Shown: positions 44,421 to 52,909 of the stretch, piece by piece
How the letters are laid out: the number at the start of each line of letters is the position of its first letter
How positions within the stretch are numbered: the stretch's first letter is position 1
Origin: Crocinitomicaceae bacterium
Lineage (GTDB): Bacteria; Bacteroidota; Bacteroidia; Flavobacteriales_D; Sanyastnellaceae
Direction of reading: 5' to 3'
Assembly (NCBI GenBank): GCA_002700285.1
Contig: PACT01000033.1
Span: 1 to 64,000, forward strand
DNA length: 64,000 nt
The notes under the pieces: model-generated
Database searches by the model: none
What the model saw: the letters and a program-made list of their open reading frames with translations, nothing else
What the model was told of the DNA's origin: nothing
Position numbers and translations under genes: made by a program

Positions 44421-45295
44421 TTACAAATGCCTTCAAACACATAGAAGGCAATGTGTCCATTCCAAGAAGAAAACACTTGGTGCTTCTTGTACTATTGTTG
44501 GGTGGTTTTCTCCATCATGCATCTGCGGTTACAAATGAGACGCCTCGTGACACCGTTTTAATTAATGGTCAAATTATTAACATCACGGCTAACGTAGAAA
44601 TAGATACGGTTTGGAAGCGGCCTGAAAAGTCTCCATTTAGAAAGTGGATAGATGATGCAGATTTTATTGCTTTAGGTAGATTTGGTCTAGAAATTGGGCG
44701 TGATGATGTTTCTCAAAACGATTTCTATCAAGTTAAAAATGACATCAGATATCCCGAGTTGAGTCTCGAAGCAGCTCACCCCTTTGACGCATCTTTTCAA
44801 TGGTATTATCGAGGCGGTGTTTCGATTGCGTTGTCACAAATTTTTGATGTAGAAAGCGTGAACGAAAATGCCGTCGGATATGAGTGGGAGGGTCTTGATG
44901 TATTTGAAATTTACACAACAGATGTAGATGTTCTAGGCAATGAATATGACACCATCTCAGCACCAATCAGATTAACGCCTAAACTTAAACTTGCATTGGG
45001 CATGGAATGGCATGGTGTGATGAGGGCTGCTGAGGGCTGGGTGTGGGGTGCACAATTGGAGTGGTTGCCCAAAAAGAATGAAGTCGCAAAACTCTATCCA
45101 ACACCTGAACTGGGCGAACCTGATCCAGTTTCGTCTGATCAAACGTATGATATCATTCGTCATGAAACCAATGCGCTACAGGTGAGAGCCTTTACGAGCT
45201 GGTCGGCTTGGAATTCTCCATTGTTTCTGAGGGCAGAAGTGAGTTGGGCGCCAACACTATCTACGGCATGGGTGGCTTTGGGCTATAGATGGTGA
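44417..45295 (+). CDS. Probable outer-membrane beta-barrel protein
   Basis: 292 residues of unknown family from the ATG at 44417, which overlaps the previous stop by four bases. Residues 15-38 form a signal peptide (KHLVLLVLLLGGFLHHASA). The mature chain from about 75 has alternating aromatic and hydrophobic residues typical of outer-membrane strands (FIALGRFGLEIGRD, FQWYYRGGVSIALSQ, LKLALGMEWHGVM, GWVWGAQLEWL) and ends ALGYRW, a terminal aromatic residue typical of barrel proteins. With about 10-12 strands it would be a small barrel. Position suggests it is made with the sigma and anti-sigma proteins, perhaps as the outer-membrane component they monitor or control. That link is inference. 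Confidence 0.65.
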   Translation: MITNAFKHIEGNVSIPRRKHLVLLVLLLGGFLHHASAVTNETPRDTVLINGQIINITANVEIDTVWKRPEKSPFRKWIDDADFIALGRFGLEIGRDDVSQNDFYQVKNDIRYPELSLEAAHPFDASFQWYYRGGVSIALSQIFDVESVNENAVGYEWEGLDVFEIYTTDVDVLGNEYDTISAPIRLTPKLKLALGMEWHGVMRAAEGWVWGAQLEWLPKKNEVAKLYPTPELGEPDPVSSDQTYDIIRHETNALQVRAFTSWSAWNSPLFLRAEVSWAPTLSTAWVALGYRW

Positions 45296-45331
45296 AAAAC
45301 TTGTGTTTTATCTCTGTGATGTCTATATTGC

Positions 45332-46411
45332 ATGAGAATGATTTCGCTGAACACCAATATTATCAAGATAAACAAGGTTATAGGCCCGACGTCCGTGTTT
45401 TTGAGCGTGTGCGTGTGCTTGATTTTTTCAGGTTCTTTTTCTGCCCAAGTCTATGTTTTAAACGGTGGTTTTGAGATTAGTGAAACGGTGCCTAACCAAT
45501 CAGGTCAGTGGGAATTAATGAATAACTGGTCAAATGCCGGAAGTGCAGTAGCAAATCCAGATTATTATCACACATTTGGCTACAATGGCGGTGATTTACC
45601 AGAGACTCCACTTGCATATGTCAATGCCTATGAAGGATATGCCATTGCAGGTGTTGAGGTTAGTGAACGGTCTGGTTCGAATATGAGAGAGTATTTGACA
45701 GGACAATTTTCTGAACCTTTGAAAGTTGGAAAGCGTTATGAATTCTCTTTTGCGATTACAAATGGTGATGTCTATGACCACAGTTCAGCTGGTCTTGGAG
45801 TGAGCGATTTGGGCATTGCATTTTCATCACAAGCATTACAACAGACAGCGCGCGACCCGATCTACACTGAGCCGCAGTTTACACTTGCTCACATTCAATA
45901 TTATCAAGGATGGAAAGTGATTAAATTTGCGTTTACTGCAAGTGAAAGCTACAAATACTTCACGTTCGGTTTGTTTGGCGTGGAGGTAGGAAAACAAATT
46001 CTATCCTTACAAGGCCCAGGCAGGACCAAAGCATATTACTTTGTGGATGACTTCTCGATTAGGGACCTTACTTCAGAGCTTCAAACAGACATCGATCCCG
46101 ACCGAGGTGATCTGAATAATCTCTTTTCACTAGAAAGCAGTACGTTTGTTCCGACAGCATTTTCTCCTAACAATGACAATGTTAACGATATTTTCGAACC
46201 GTCATTAAGGGCGAATCGAGGCGCTGTGTTAAGGATTTTTGATCGAAACGGCGCGATGATTTGGGAGTGTACAGATGATGTTCCAAGCTGGGCAGGATAC
46301 AATCGCATTGGCGGTATTGCACAACAAGGCCTTTACTTATGGACCCTAGACGTCGTGCTAGAAGACGGGGCCATTGAGGAGATGTCTGGCCCTGTGACGC
46401 TTTTAAAATAA
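45332..46411 (+). CDS. Secreted protein with T9SS type B (gliding-type) C-terminal domain
   Basis: 359 residues. A signal peptide covers about 1-36 (the segment ending SGSFSAQ). Residues 40-240 form a beta-sandwich-like domain with features of carbohydrate-binding or jelly-roll modules (VLNGGFEISETVPNQSGQWE, FVDDFSIRDL). The last 85 residues are the gliding motility-associated C-terminal domain, with the diagnostic FVPTAFSPNNDNVNDIFEP near 271-289, then LRIFDRNGAMIWE and GLYLWTLDV. That domain marks type B cargo of T9SS, which is sorted differently from type A cargo. No enzymatic motif. It may belong to the same operon as the sigma, anti-sigma and barrel genes (36 bases downstream). Confidence 0.85.
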   Translation: MRMISLNTNIIKINKVIGPTSVFLSVCVCLIFSGSFSAQVYVLNGGFEISETVPNQSGQWELMNNWSNAGSAVANPDYYHTFGYNGGDLPETPLAYVNAYEGYAIAGVEVSERSGSNMREYLTGQFSEPLKVGKRYEFSFAITNGDVYDHSSAGLGVSDLGIAFSSQALQQTARDPIYTEPQFTLAHIQYYQGWKVIKFAFTASESYKYFTFGLFGVEVGKQILSLQGPGRTKAYYFVDDFSIRDLTSELQTDIDPDRGDLNNLFSLESSTFVPTAFSPNNDNVNDIFEPSLRANRGAVLRIFDRNGAMIWECTDDVPSWAGYNRIGGIAQQGLYLWTLDVVLEDGAIEEMSGPVTLLK

Positions 46412-46432
46412 GGTCTCTAAAACATTCATATT

Positions 46433-48010
46433 TTGCATACAAAAGATGCGCGTGAATATCCCGGGCTAAGTACCATTGTACTCGACCACTTGACACATCA
46501 AAAGTTAAGTCTCAACCTTCAACCTTCACTGGAGGTTAAAAACATCAAGGAAACAGTCTGCGAGGTTGTAGAAGAACAATACCGCAATCTCAATTTGACA
46601 TTGCCACGCGGTTTAAGTAAATTCAGAGAAGATGGCGTCAAAACAGTCACAACAGGTCACCAGCTTCAAATTGCTGGCGGGCCTGCGTTTTTACATTACA
46701 AGACCATTACTGCGATTCGTCTTGCGCGTCAAATAGAAGCAGAAACAGGAGAGAAAGTGGTGCCCGTTTTTTGGATGGCGTCAGAAGATCATGATTTTAA
46801 GGAGGTCAGTTGGGTGAATGGTGAAGTCGACAAGCACGTGTGGTCGAGCCCTTTGGCGGATTTAAAATGGCCAGTCGGAAGATTGCGTTTGGAGGGTGTG
46901 AAGGATTGTTTGACGTCTTGGGGGGAGGATATGGGCCAGAGAGGAAAAGACTTTCAATCAGATTTTCAATCCATCTCTGAGTGTTATGATGTGTCACAAA
47001 AAAACAATGAGCGTTATTCTGATCTTTTCAGAAGGTGGATGCATGTGTGGTATGGAGACACGGAGTTGGTGGTGATAGATGCAGATAGCCCCAAACTTAA
47101 AGCGTTGGCTTCGGATCTCTTTTCAGATGAGTTCACAGCCAAGGGCATTCGTGACAGTGTTCGTAAAACGTCGGATGATTTACATGCAAAGGGATTCAAA
47201 GCATCAGCACATATACGGGACATTAATCTATTCTATATGCCCGATGGGGAGTCTAGAGTAGGAATCATTCAAGATGAATTGGGCGGGTTTGCGGCTGGGG
47301 ATCACACCTTAAATAAAGCGGGGTTAGAATGGGGGGAGTGGTGCAAGGACAATGCTGAAAAACTAAGTCCAGGCGCATTGTTACGACCTTTTTATCAGGA
47401 ACTTATCTTGCCAAACATCAGAGTTGTTCTGGGCCCAGGTGAATTGAGTTACTGGAAGCAATTGGAAGGTGCATTTGCATACAAACAGATGGGTATGCCC
47501 GGTTTACATCTGAGGGACCATGTACTTGTCTTAGATAAGGAGATGCAAGCCCATGCAAAAGAAGTGGGTTGGTCATTTGAAAAAGGATGGTGGGATGAGA
47601 ATGAATGGGTCAGTAAATGGATTGAGGGCCAACTCCCGAACAAAACAAAAGAGGTAGATGTCGTTTTGTCTGACTTGCAGCGACTCATTGAGGACGTGTC
47701 CTCTTTAGTAGAGCAAACGTTAAAGCCTGCAGCTTCTGCCAGTGCTTCGGGAATGAGAAAGATTTGGGAAGCACAACAAAAGAAAATGAAAAAAGCAATA
47801 CGGAGAAAGAATCCCGACAAAATCAATGCGATTTCTCTGAGTGCTTCCAAAATTTGCAGGAAGAACAGTCCCCAAGATAGATTCATGAATTTCCATCATC
47901 TGGCAAGTCAGTTTGGGGGTTTCCATACCTTGCGTGACCGTCTGATCAATGCCGAGGTGCCGCCCATGACACTCACTTCTTCATTTATGCACATTGTGGA
48001 GGAAGAATAA
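46433..48010 (+). CDS. bshC: Bacillithiol biosynthesis cysteine-adding enzyme BshC
   Basis: 525 residues from TTG 46433, the only start codon in frame after the preceding stop; the next ATG would remove conserved sequence. BshC attaches cysteine to glucosaminyl malate, the last step of bacillithiol synthesis. Recognised parts: TGHQLQIAGGPAFLHYK near 69-85, VFWMASEDHDFKE near 104-116, NIRVVLGPGELSYW near 333-346 and GMPGLHLRDHVLVLD, with a coiled coil near 425-480. The Rossmann-like core and C-terminal helices follow the family order. Together with YtxJ at 61727-62059 this suggests that the organism makes bacillithiol; bshA and bshB are not in the window. Confidence 0.93.
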   Translation: MHTKDAREYPGLSTIVLDHLTHQKLSLNLQPSLEVKNIKETVCEVVEEQYRNLNLTLPRGLSKFREDGVKTVTTGHQLQIAGGPAFLHYKTITAIRLARQIEAETGEKVVPVFWMASEDHDFKEVSWVNGEVDKHVWSSPLADLKWPVGRLRLEGVKDCLTSWGEDMGQRGKDFQSDFQSISECYDVSQKNNERYSDLFRRWMHVWYGDTELVVIDADSPKLKALASDLFSDEFTAKGIRDSVRKTSDDLHAKGFKASAHIRDINLFYMPDGESRVGIIQDELGGFAAGDHTLNKAGLEWGEWCKDNAEKLSPGALLRPFYQELILPNIRVVLGPGELSYWKQLEGAFAYKQMGMPGLHLRDHVLVLDKEMQAHAKEVGWSFEKGWWDENEWVSKWIEGQLPNKTKEVDVVLSDLQRLIEDVSSLVEQTLKPAASASASGMRKIWEAQQKKMKKAIRRKNPDKINAISLSASKICRKNSPQDRFMNFHHLASQFGGFHTLRDRLINAEVPPMTLTSSFMHIVEEE

Positions 48011-48035
48011 ATCATAAAAGAAGCATCTCAATCGA

Positions 48036-48065
48036 TTGTGCTTTCAGAGATTAGTGGTACTTTGG
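48036..48065 (+). promoter_or_regulatory. Candidate promoter before the HAD gene
   Basis: TTG at 48036-48038 and TACTTTGG at 48058-48065 are 19 bases apart. The -7 box differs from TAnnTTTG at one position. The ATG at 48070 follows four bases later, giving an almost leaderless transcript. Confidence 0.35.
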
Positions 48066-48069
48066 TTTT

Positions 48070-48498
48070 ATGGAAAAAAACGCAAACCTTCAATCTGTTA
48101 AAGATGCAAATGGACACACCGCATCGCCGCAATTAAAGGACAATATTAAAAATTACCTCATCGACATTGACGGTACGATCACTGAAGATGTTCCCAATGA
48201 GGAGCCAGAAAGAATGGCCACTTGCATGCCCTTTCCAGATGCGCTTGAGACCATGAAGCGTTGGTATGAAGAGGGTCATATCCTCACGTTTTTCACCTCA
48301 AGAACAGAAGATCACAGAGTGGTTACTGAGGCTTGGTTAAAGAAACATTCGATAAGGTACCATGGACTCTTGATGGGCAAGCCTCGTGGAGGAAATTACC
48401 ACTGGATAGACAATCACATTGTACGGGCAACACGTTTTGAAGGGAAGTTTACGGATATGGTACGTCAAACAAAAACAGTTGAGGTTTTTGACAATTAA
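48070..48498 (+). CDS. HAD-superfamily phosphatase-like protein
   Basis: 142 residues. The first HAD motif is LIDIDGTIT near 30-38 with the nucleophile Asp, the second is TFFTSRTEDH near 74-83, and the Lys motif and acidic pair are seen as KPRGGNYHWIDN near 104-115. The cap is minimal, as in small KDO-8-phosphate phosphatase-like or nucleotidase-like members. The substrate is unknown. It converges on ruvX with a six-base gap and lies 59 bases after bshC. Confidence 0.8.
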   Translation: MEKNANLQSVKDANGHTASPQLKDNIKNYLIDIDGTITEDVPNEEPERMATCMPFPDALETMKRWYEEGHILTFFTSRTEDHRVVTEAWLKKHSIRYHGLLMGKPRGGNYHWIDNHIVRATRFEGKFTDMVRQTKTVEVFDN

Positions 48499-48504
48499 CA
48501 GCAA

Positions 48505-48915
48505 TTATCTGCTTTCCAGAAACCGCTGTAAAATGATGGCCGCAGCCACTTTGTCAAGTGTGCCTTTTTGCCTTCTGTTTTTTTTATTCATTCCGCCTGA
48601 GATCATGGCAGACATGGCTTCATTGCTTGTATCTCCTTCGTCAACTTGATGAACGTTGAGTGACGGGTATGTTTTTTCTAAGAAAAGAATAAATTGATTG
48701 ATGCCAACGCTGCTGTCGGTGTGATTTCCAACCATAAGCCCCGGTACACCGACAACAAATCCGCCACACGGCTCATCGTTCATGAGCCGAGCAATTTCAG
48801 CATGTAAACCCTGTGTGTCAACTGTTTTTAAAGGTGTGGCAATGATGACATTGCTGTCTGTCACAGCGATCCCAGTTCTTTTTGCGCCCCAATCGAATGC
48901 GATATACCTTGACAT
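48505..48915 (-). CDS. ruvX: Holliday junction resolvase-like RuvX (YqgF)
   Basis: 136 residues from the ATG at 48915; an upstream start would add 12 residues before the conserved beginning MSRYIAFDWGAKRTGIA. The RNase H-like fold has the catalytic Asp in AFDWG, VVGVPGLMVGN near 56-66 and VDEGDTSNEA near 90-100, and the C-terminal KGTLDKVAAAIILQRFLE. The family acts in 16S rRNA 5' processing, and a resolvase role has been proposed. It is divergent from dapD with a 53-bp gap that carries a TACCTTTA near-match box on the plus strand. Confidence 0.93.
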   Translation of the reverse strand: MSRYIAFDWGAKRTGIAVTDSNVIIATPLKTVDTQGLHAEIARLMNDEPCGGFVVGVPGLMVGNHTDSSVGINQFILFLEKTYPSLNVHQVDEGDTSNEAMSAMISGGMNKKNRRQKGTLDKVAAAIILQRFLESR

Positions 48916-48968
48916 GGGTGCAATATACAAGTGAGAACATACCTTTACCACTTATATACTTACAGTAA

Positions 48969-49778
48969 ATGAAAAATACGATAGAGTCAATTTGGAATGA
49001 CAGGTCGCTTCTGGATACAAAAGAAGCCCGAGATGCTGTTGCAGAAGTGATGCAAAAGCTTGACACAGGCGTTTTACGATGTGCATCACCTGATGGTGAG
49101 GGTGGTTGGTTCGTGAATGATTGGGTAAAGAAAGCGGTTGTCTTGAATTTCCCAATCCAAGAGATGACGACAATTGAGGTCGGTCCTTTTGAGTTTCACG
49201 ACAAGATGCCTCTTAAAAAGGGCTATGCACAGGCGGGGGTGAGAGTGGTTCCGCATGCAATTGCACGTTACGGGGCGTTTATAGCCAGAGATGTGATTCT
49301 CATGCCAAGTTACATTAACCTCGGTGCGTATGTGGATTCTGGTACCATGATCGATACTTGGGCTACGGTCGGGTCATGTGCCCAAATCGGTAAAGATGTT
49401 CATATCAGCGGTGGAGTCGGAATTGGAGGTGTTCTTGAGCCCTTGCAAGCTTCGCCGGTGATCATAGAAGATGGGGCTTTTGTCGGTTCGCGATGCATTA
49501 TTGTTGAGGGTGTGAGGGTAGGGAAGGAAGCGGTTTTGGGAGCCGGTGTCGTGTTGACATCGAGCACTTTAATTCTTGATGTAACCGGTGACAGGCCAGT
49601 GGAACACAGAGGTTATGTGCCACCTAGATCTGTTGTAATTCCAGGAACACGACCTAAAAAATTTCCAGCTGGCACATACGACATTCCTTGTGCGTTAATC
49701 ATCGGGAAACGGAGTGAAAGTACAGATAGAAAAACCTCTTTGAACAGTGCGCTCAGGGAACATGATGTGGCCGTTTAG
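48969..49778 (+). CDS. dapD: Tetrahydrodipicolinate N-succinyltransferase
   Basis: 269 residues. DapD uses succinyl-CoA to succinylate tetrahydrodipicolinate in the lysine and meso-diaminopimelate pathway. It has an N-terminal helical domain (1-95) and a left-handed beta helix of hexapeptide repeats (about 100-240), with conserved GAYVDSGTMIDTWATVGSCAQ split around residue 120-140, GGVGIGGVLEPLQ near 149-161 and GSRCIIVEGVRVG. The C-terminus closes with the usual IIGKRSESTDRKTSLN. Succinylase-type lysine synthesis is therefore present. Downstream, dnaN begins 86 bases later. Confidence 0.95.
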   Translation: MKNTIESIWNDRSLLDTKEARDAVAEVMQKLDTGVLRCASPDGEGGWFVNDWVKKAVVLNFPIQEMTTIEVGPFEFHDKMPLKKGYAQAGVRVVPHAIARYGAFIARDVILMPSYINLGAYVDSGTMIDTWATVGSCAQIGKDVHISGGVGIGGVLEPLQASPVIIEDGAFVGSRCIIVEGVRVGKEAVLGAGVVLTSSTLILDVTGDRPVEHRGYVPPRSVVIPGTRPKKFPAGTYDIPCALIIGKRSESTDRKTSLNSALREHDVAV

Positions 49779-49864
49779 CGGTGAGATGACAAAAGTGTGT
49801 TTCGTGTGGAAAAATTCAGCTCTTTTTACGAGGGAATCGGGGAGGATTCTTGCATATTTACGCC

Positions 49865-50983
49865 ATGCATTTTATAGTATCTAGCACCCACCTACTTCGA
49901 CACCTTCAAATCTTGAGCGGTGTCCTAAGTAACAGCAATACCTTGCCCATCTTAGATCACTTTTTATTTGATCTTGCTCCCGGTGAGGCTGTCATTTCAG
50001 CCAGTGATCTTGAGACCACGATGACCGTGAAGCTCGAAGTGAGAACTGAAGATAAAGGAACGATTGCGATTCCCGCAAAGATGTTGCTGGAAATCCTGAA
50101 AGCATTCCCAGACATTCCTTTGACATTTAAAATCGATACAGACACCTTTGCCATCGAGTTGTTGAGTGATGCGGGAAAGTATAAGCTTACTGGTGCGAAT
50201 GGAGAAGAATTCCCAAAGACCCCTGAACTGGAAGGGGTTTCAAACGTTGAATTGAAGGCGGACACCTTGGTGAAAGCGATTAATCGAACAATTTTTGCAG
50301 CCGGATCAGATGACCTCAGACCTGTGATGTCAGGTATTTTCTTTGAGTTGTATGAGGACAGTATCCGGTTTGTTTCGACCGACGCACACCGACTCGTACG
50401 TTATGCAAGAACAGATGCGAAAGCGAATGAATCTTCTCAGTTTATCGTCCCTAAGAAGCCGCTTAACCTCTTAAAAGCGGCTGCAACTTCTGCAGAATCC
50501 GTGGTGTTGAGTTTCAATGAATCAAATGCGAAGTTCTCTTTTAATGAGGTGTCTATCTCATGTCGTTTGATTGAAGGCAAGTACCCCAACTATGATGCGG
50601 TCATCCCGAAGGAGAACCCAAATAGGATGACGATTAATCGGATGGACGTTCTGCAAGCCATACGAAGGGTGGCTATTTTTGCAAACAAAACGACGCATCA
50701 GGTGCGTTTGAGAATTGCAGGGAGCGAGTTGACCGTGAATGCTGAAGATTTGGATTTTGCAAATGAAGCGTCAGAGCGTCTGACGTGTAGCTACCAAGGA
50801 GAGGATATTGAAATTGGGTTTAACAGCAGATTCTTGGCCGACATGCTTAATAACATTGACGCTCCAGAGATTACATTAGAATTAAGTGCACCGAATAGAG
50901 CAGGAATCATACGTCCTTCAGAACCTGAAGAAAGTGGTGAAGATCTCCTCATGCTCGTGATGCCAGTCATGCTCAACTCATAA
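49865..50983 (+). CDS. dnaN: DNA polymerase III beta sliding clamp
   Basis: 372 residues from the ATG at 49865 (MHFIVSSTHLLRHLQ); a TTG at 49850 would add five residues. Three clamp domains of about 120 residues each are visible, with ILSGVLSNSNTLPILDHFLF near 17-36, DLETTMTV, RPVMSGIFFEL near 153-163, STDAHRLVRY near 170-180, and the C-terminal LMLVMPVMLN. The clamp encircles DNA and holds polymerase III and other partners. It is not beside dnaA here, so the replication origin cannot be inferred from it. It converges on the rhomboid gene with a 10-bp gap. Confidence 0.97.
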   Translation: MHFIVSSTHLLRHLQILSGVLSNSNTLPILDHFLFDLAPGEAVISASDLETTMTVKLEVRTEDKGTIAIPAKMLLEILKAFPDIPLTFKIDTDTFAIELLSDAGKYKLTGANGEEFPKTPELEGVSNVELKADTLVKAINRTIFAAGSDDLRPVMSGIFFELYEDSIRFVSTDAHRLVRYARTDAKANESSQFIVPKKPLNLLKAAATSAESVVLSFNESNAKFSFNEVSISCRLIEGKYPNYDAVIPKENPNRMTINRMDVLQAIRRVAIFANKTTHQVRLRIAGSELTVNAEDLDFANEASERLTCSYQGEDIEIGFNSRFLADMLNNIDAPEITLELSAPNRAGIIRPSEPEESGEDLLMLVMPVMLNS

Positions 50984-50993
50984 GACGTCGGCA

Positions 50994-51848
50994 TTATTTT
51001 TTCTCGCCTGGTCTTTTTTTCTCACCTGTTTTTTTTTTGTTGCCTGGGACTTTTTTAGGTCTAGGCACCCAGTGATACTTTACATTCTCATCCCCGGCAT
51101 GTCCCACATGAGCGTCATTGCTCGCGGGGTTTATGTCATTCTCAAGGGCTGACTTCTCTCTTTGCGCCAATGTGTCTGGGTGATTTGGATTTCCTCTCAT
51201 CCACCATTCTGGCAAGTCTTCGTGCGCAGCTTCAGAAATTTCAAATTTGTAAACAGGGTTTTTGGGCCCACTGTTTCTATAGTAAAAGGCAAGAATAGAT
51301 CCCGATATCGCGCCAGCCAAATGTCCTTCCCAACTGACACCTTCCTTGATAGGGAGCATGAGCCAAATCATACCGCCGTATAAGAATACCACGACCAGTG
51401 TGATACGCAAGAGCAGTAGGTTTTTGCGAACGAGTCCACTGACAAAGAGAAAAGCTGCGAGTCCGTAAACGATTCCACTTGCGCCGATGTGATTTGAAGG
51501 GGCTTCCCCGATGAGCCAAAGCAAGATGCCGCTTGTTAGGAACATAATCGCCCAAACACGTATGGCGAGAGATCTATAAAAATAAAAGAGCAATCCATTA
51601 AGTACAAAAAAAGATGCGGTGTTGTTCCAAATATGTGACAAACCACCATGAAGGAAGGGGTAGGTGAAGATGCCTTTCAGTCCTTTCAGCTCTCTCGGAC
51701 GATTGCCATATTGGTTCAGGTTGAGATCAAAAGCGTAGTCAATTAAGAAGACGCCCCAAATCGCAATGAGGAAAAGCATTGTAAACCATAGCGCAAAGTG
51801 CAATCTTTGCGTGTCAGTGATCGATGTTTTACTCGGATTAGATTTCAT
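50994..51848 (-). CDS. Rhomboid-family intramembrane serine protease
   Basis: 284 residues from the ATG at 51848 (MKSNPSKTS); a start at 51872 would add eight. Six hydrophobic helices lie at about 15-190. The catalytic Ser is in HIGASGIVYG (near 125) and the His in WEGHLAGAISG (near 179). A region after the helices (about 205-284) is soluble and ends in a strongly basic Lys-rich tail (KKVPGNKKKTGEKKRPGEKK). Rhomboids cleave transmembrane substrates within the membrane. An A10 run in the coding strand (51029-51038) encodes part of the tail. Confidence 0.88.
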   Translation of the reverse strand: MKSNPSKTSITDTQRLHFALWFTMLFLIAIWGVFLIDYAFDLNLNQYGNRPRELKGLKGIFTYPFLHGGLSHIWNNTASFFVLNGLLFYFYRSLAIRVWAIMFLTSGILLWLIGEAPSNHIGASGIVYGLAAFLFVSGLVRKNLLLLRITLVVVFLYGGMIWLMLPIKEGVSWEGHLAGAISGSILAFYYRNSGPKNPVYKFEISEAAHEDLPEWWMRGNPNHPDTLAQREKSALENDINPASNDAHVGHAGDENVKYHWVPRPKKVPGNKKKTGEKKRPGEKK

Positions 51849-51924
51849 TACTGCTAAGTTACCAATCAACACCTTGAATATGATAAGTGATTTTTTTTAG
51901 TCAAAAGTCCTCGAATTGTAGGCT

Positions 51925-51932
51925 TAGATTTG
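51925..51932 (+). promoter_or_regulatory. TAnnTTTG box before the SirB1-like gene
   Basis: TAGATTTG matches all fixed positions and ends 33 bases before the ATG at 51966. No TTTG lies 17-21 bases upstream of it. Confidence 0.4.
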
Positions 51933-51965
51933 ATGACATGAGTACCTGAACCAATTGATACCTGA

Positions 51966-52907
51966 ATGAGCGTTTCTGAAATACATGCATTAATACAGCT
52001 CCTGGACGATCCCGATGAAGGCGTCTACCGTCATGTGCGGGAGGAGTTGTTGTCAAAAGGGACTGGAATTCTTCCAGCCGTATTAGAACACAGAGCTGAC
52101 AAGTCACATTGTGCAGTTCACGAGAGTCGTTTGAATGAACTCGTAGATGGTTTACATGGGGGATATGTGAAAAGTGGATTGCAGGATTGGTTTAAGGAGG
52201 GCGCACAGAATATAATTGAAGGCGCACTGTGGATTCATAAAGCTTCGGATCCGTTGATTGATATTGATGTCGTAAAGGCACAATACGAAAAGTTAAAAAG
52301 AGATGTTTGGCTTGAATTGAATGAGGAGCTAACAGCATTAGAGCAAGTGAGGATTTTAAATCACGTTTTATTTAGTGCAGAGGGATTCACAAATGCAAAG
52401 TCAGGTCATCCAGACCCGCAGGATGCTTTAATTGGGGAGGTGATGAAGCTCAAGAGTGGCAATCCTTTGGGGCTCGGGATTCTTTACCTGGCGATTGCAC
52501 GGGATTTGAACTTGCCTATTCATGGGGTCAATCTTCCGAATCATTTTATTCTTTGCTATTGCGATGAACATCATGTTCACAACGGCGCAAAACACACTGA
52601 GGACAATCAGGTTCCAGGAGGGATACTTTTTTATATCAACCCATTTAGTGAGGGCACAGTCATTCACCCAAATGATGTCAGCGAGTTTCTCAGTCACTTA
52701 GATCTGCCTGTAGATGAAAGACATTGCGGTCCTTGTGCACCCATAGATATTATTCGCAGATTGATTGGGAATGTCGCGTATGCATATGAGCGTAACGGGT
52801 CTGTTTCTCAAGCGGAAAATATGAGGGAGTTGCTCCTGTTCGTTGAATCTGACACAAAGCACAATGTAGAGTCACAGGAAGGTTTCGAAGAAGAAGGAGA
52901 GCTTTAA
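51966..52907 (+). CDS. SirB1/transglutaminase-like protein
   Basis: 313 residues. The region about 105-250 has the SirB1 N-terminal transglutaminase-like pattern: NHVLFSAEGFTNAK near 139-152, GNPLGLGILYLAIARDLNLP near 179-198 and GVNLPNHFILCYCDEHHV near 201-218. The Cys that the catalytic triad of true transglutaminases places in that GxxY motif is replaced here, as in other SirB1 proteins, so catalysis by the usual mechanism is doubtful. Residues 1-100 are helical, possibly HEAT-like (DDPDEGVYRHVREELL). The function is unknown. The next gene follows after two bases. Confidence 0.78.
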   Translation: MSVSEIHALIQLLDDPDEGVYRHVREELLSKGTGILPAVLEHRADKSHCAVHESRLNELVDGLHGGYVKSGLQDWFKEGAQNIIEGALWIHKASDPLIDIDVVKAQYEKLKRDVWLELNEELTALEQVRILNHVLFSAEGFTNAKSGHPDPQDALIGEVMKLKSGNPLGLGILYLAIARDLNLPIHGVNLPNHFILCYCDEHHVHNGAKHTEDNQVPGGILFYINPFSEGTVIHPNDVSEFLSHLDLPVDERHCGPCAPIDIIRRLIGNVAYAYERNGSVSQAENMRELLLFVESDTKHNVESQEGFEEEGEL

Positions 52908-52909
52908 GG

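Noticed and set aside
47449-47886. 145-codon minus-strand frame inside bshC
   Set aside because: Antisense to a conserved enzyme; no start context or recognisable sequence.
49865-50983. Replication origin near dnaN
   Set aside because: No dnaA gene, DnaA-box cluster or AT-rich origin region is seen beside it.
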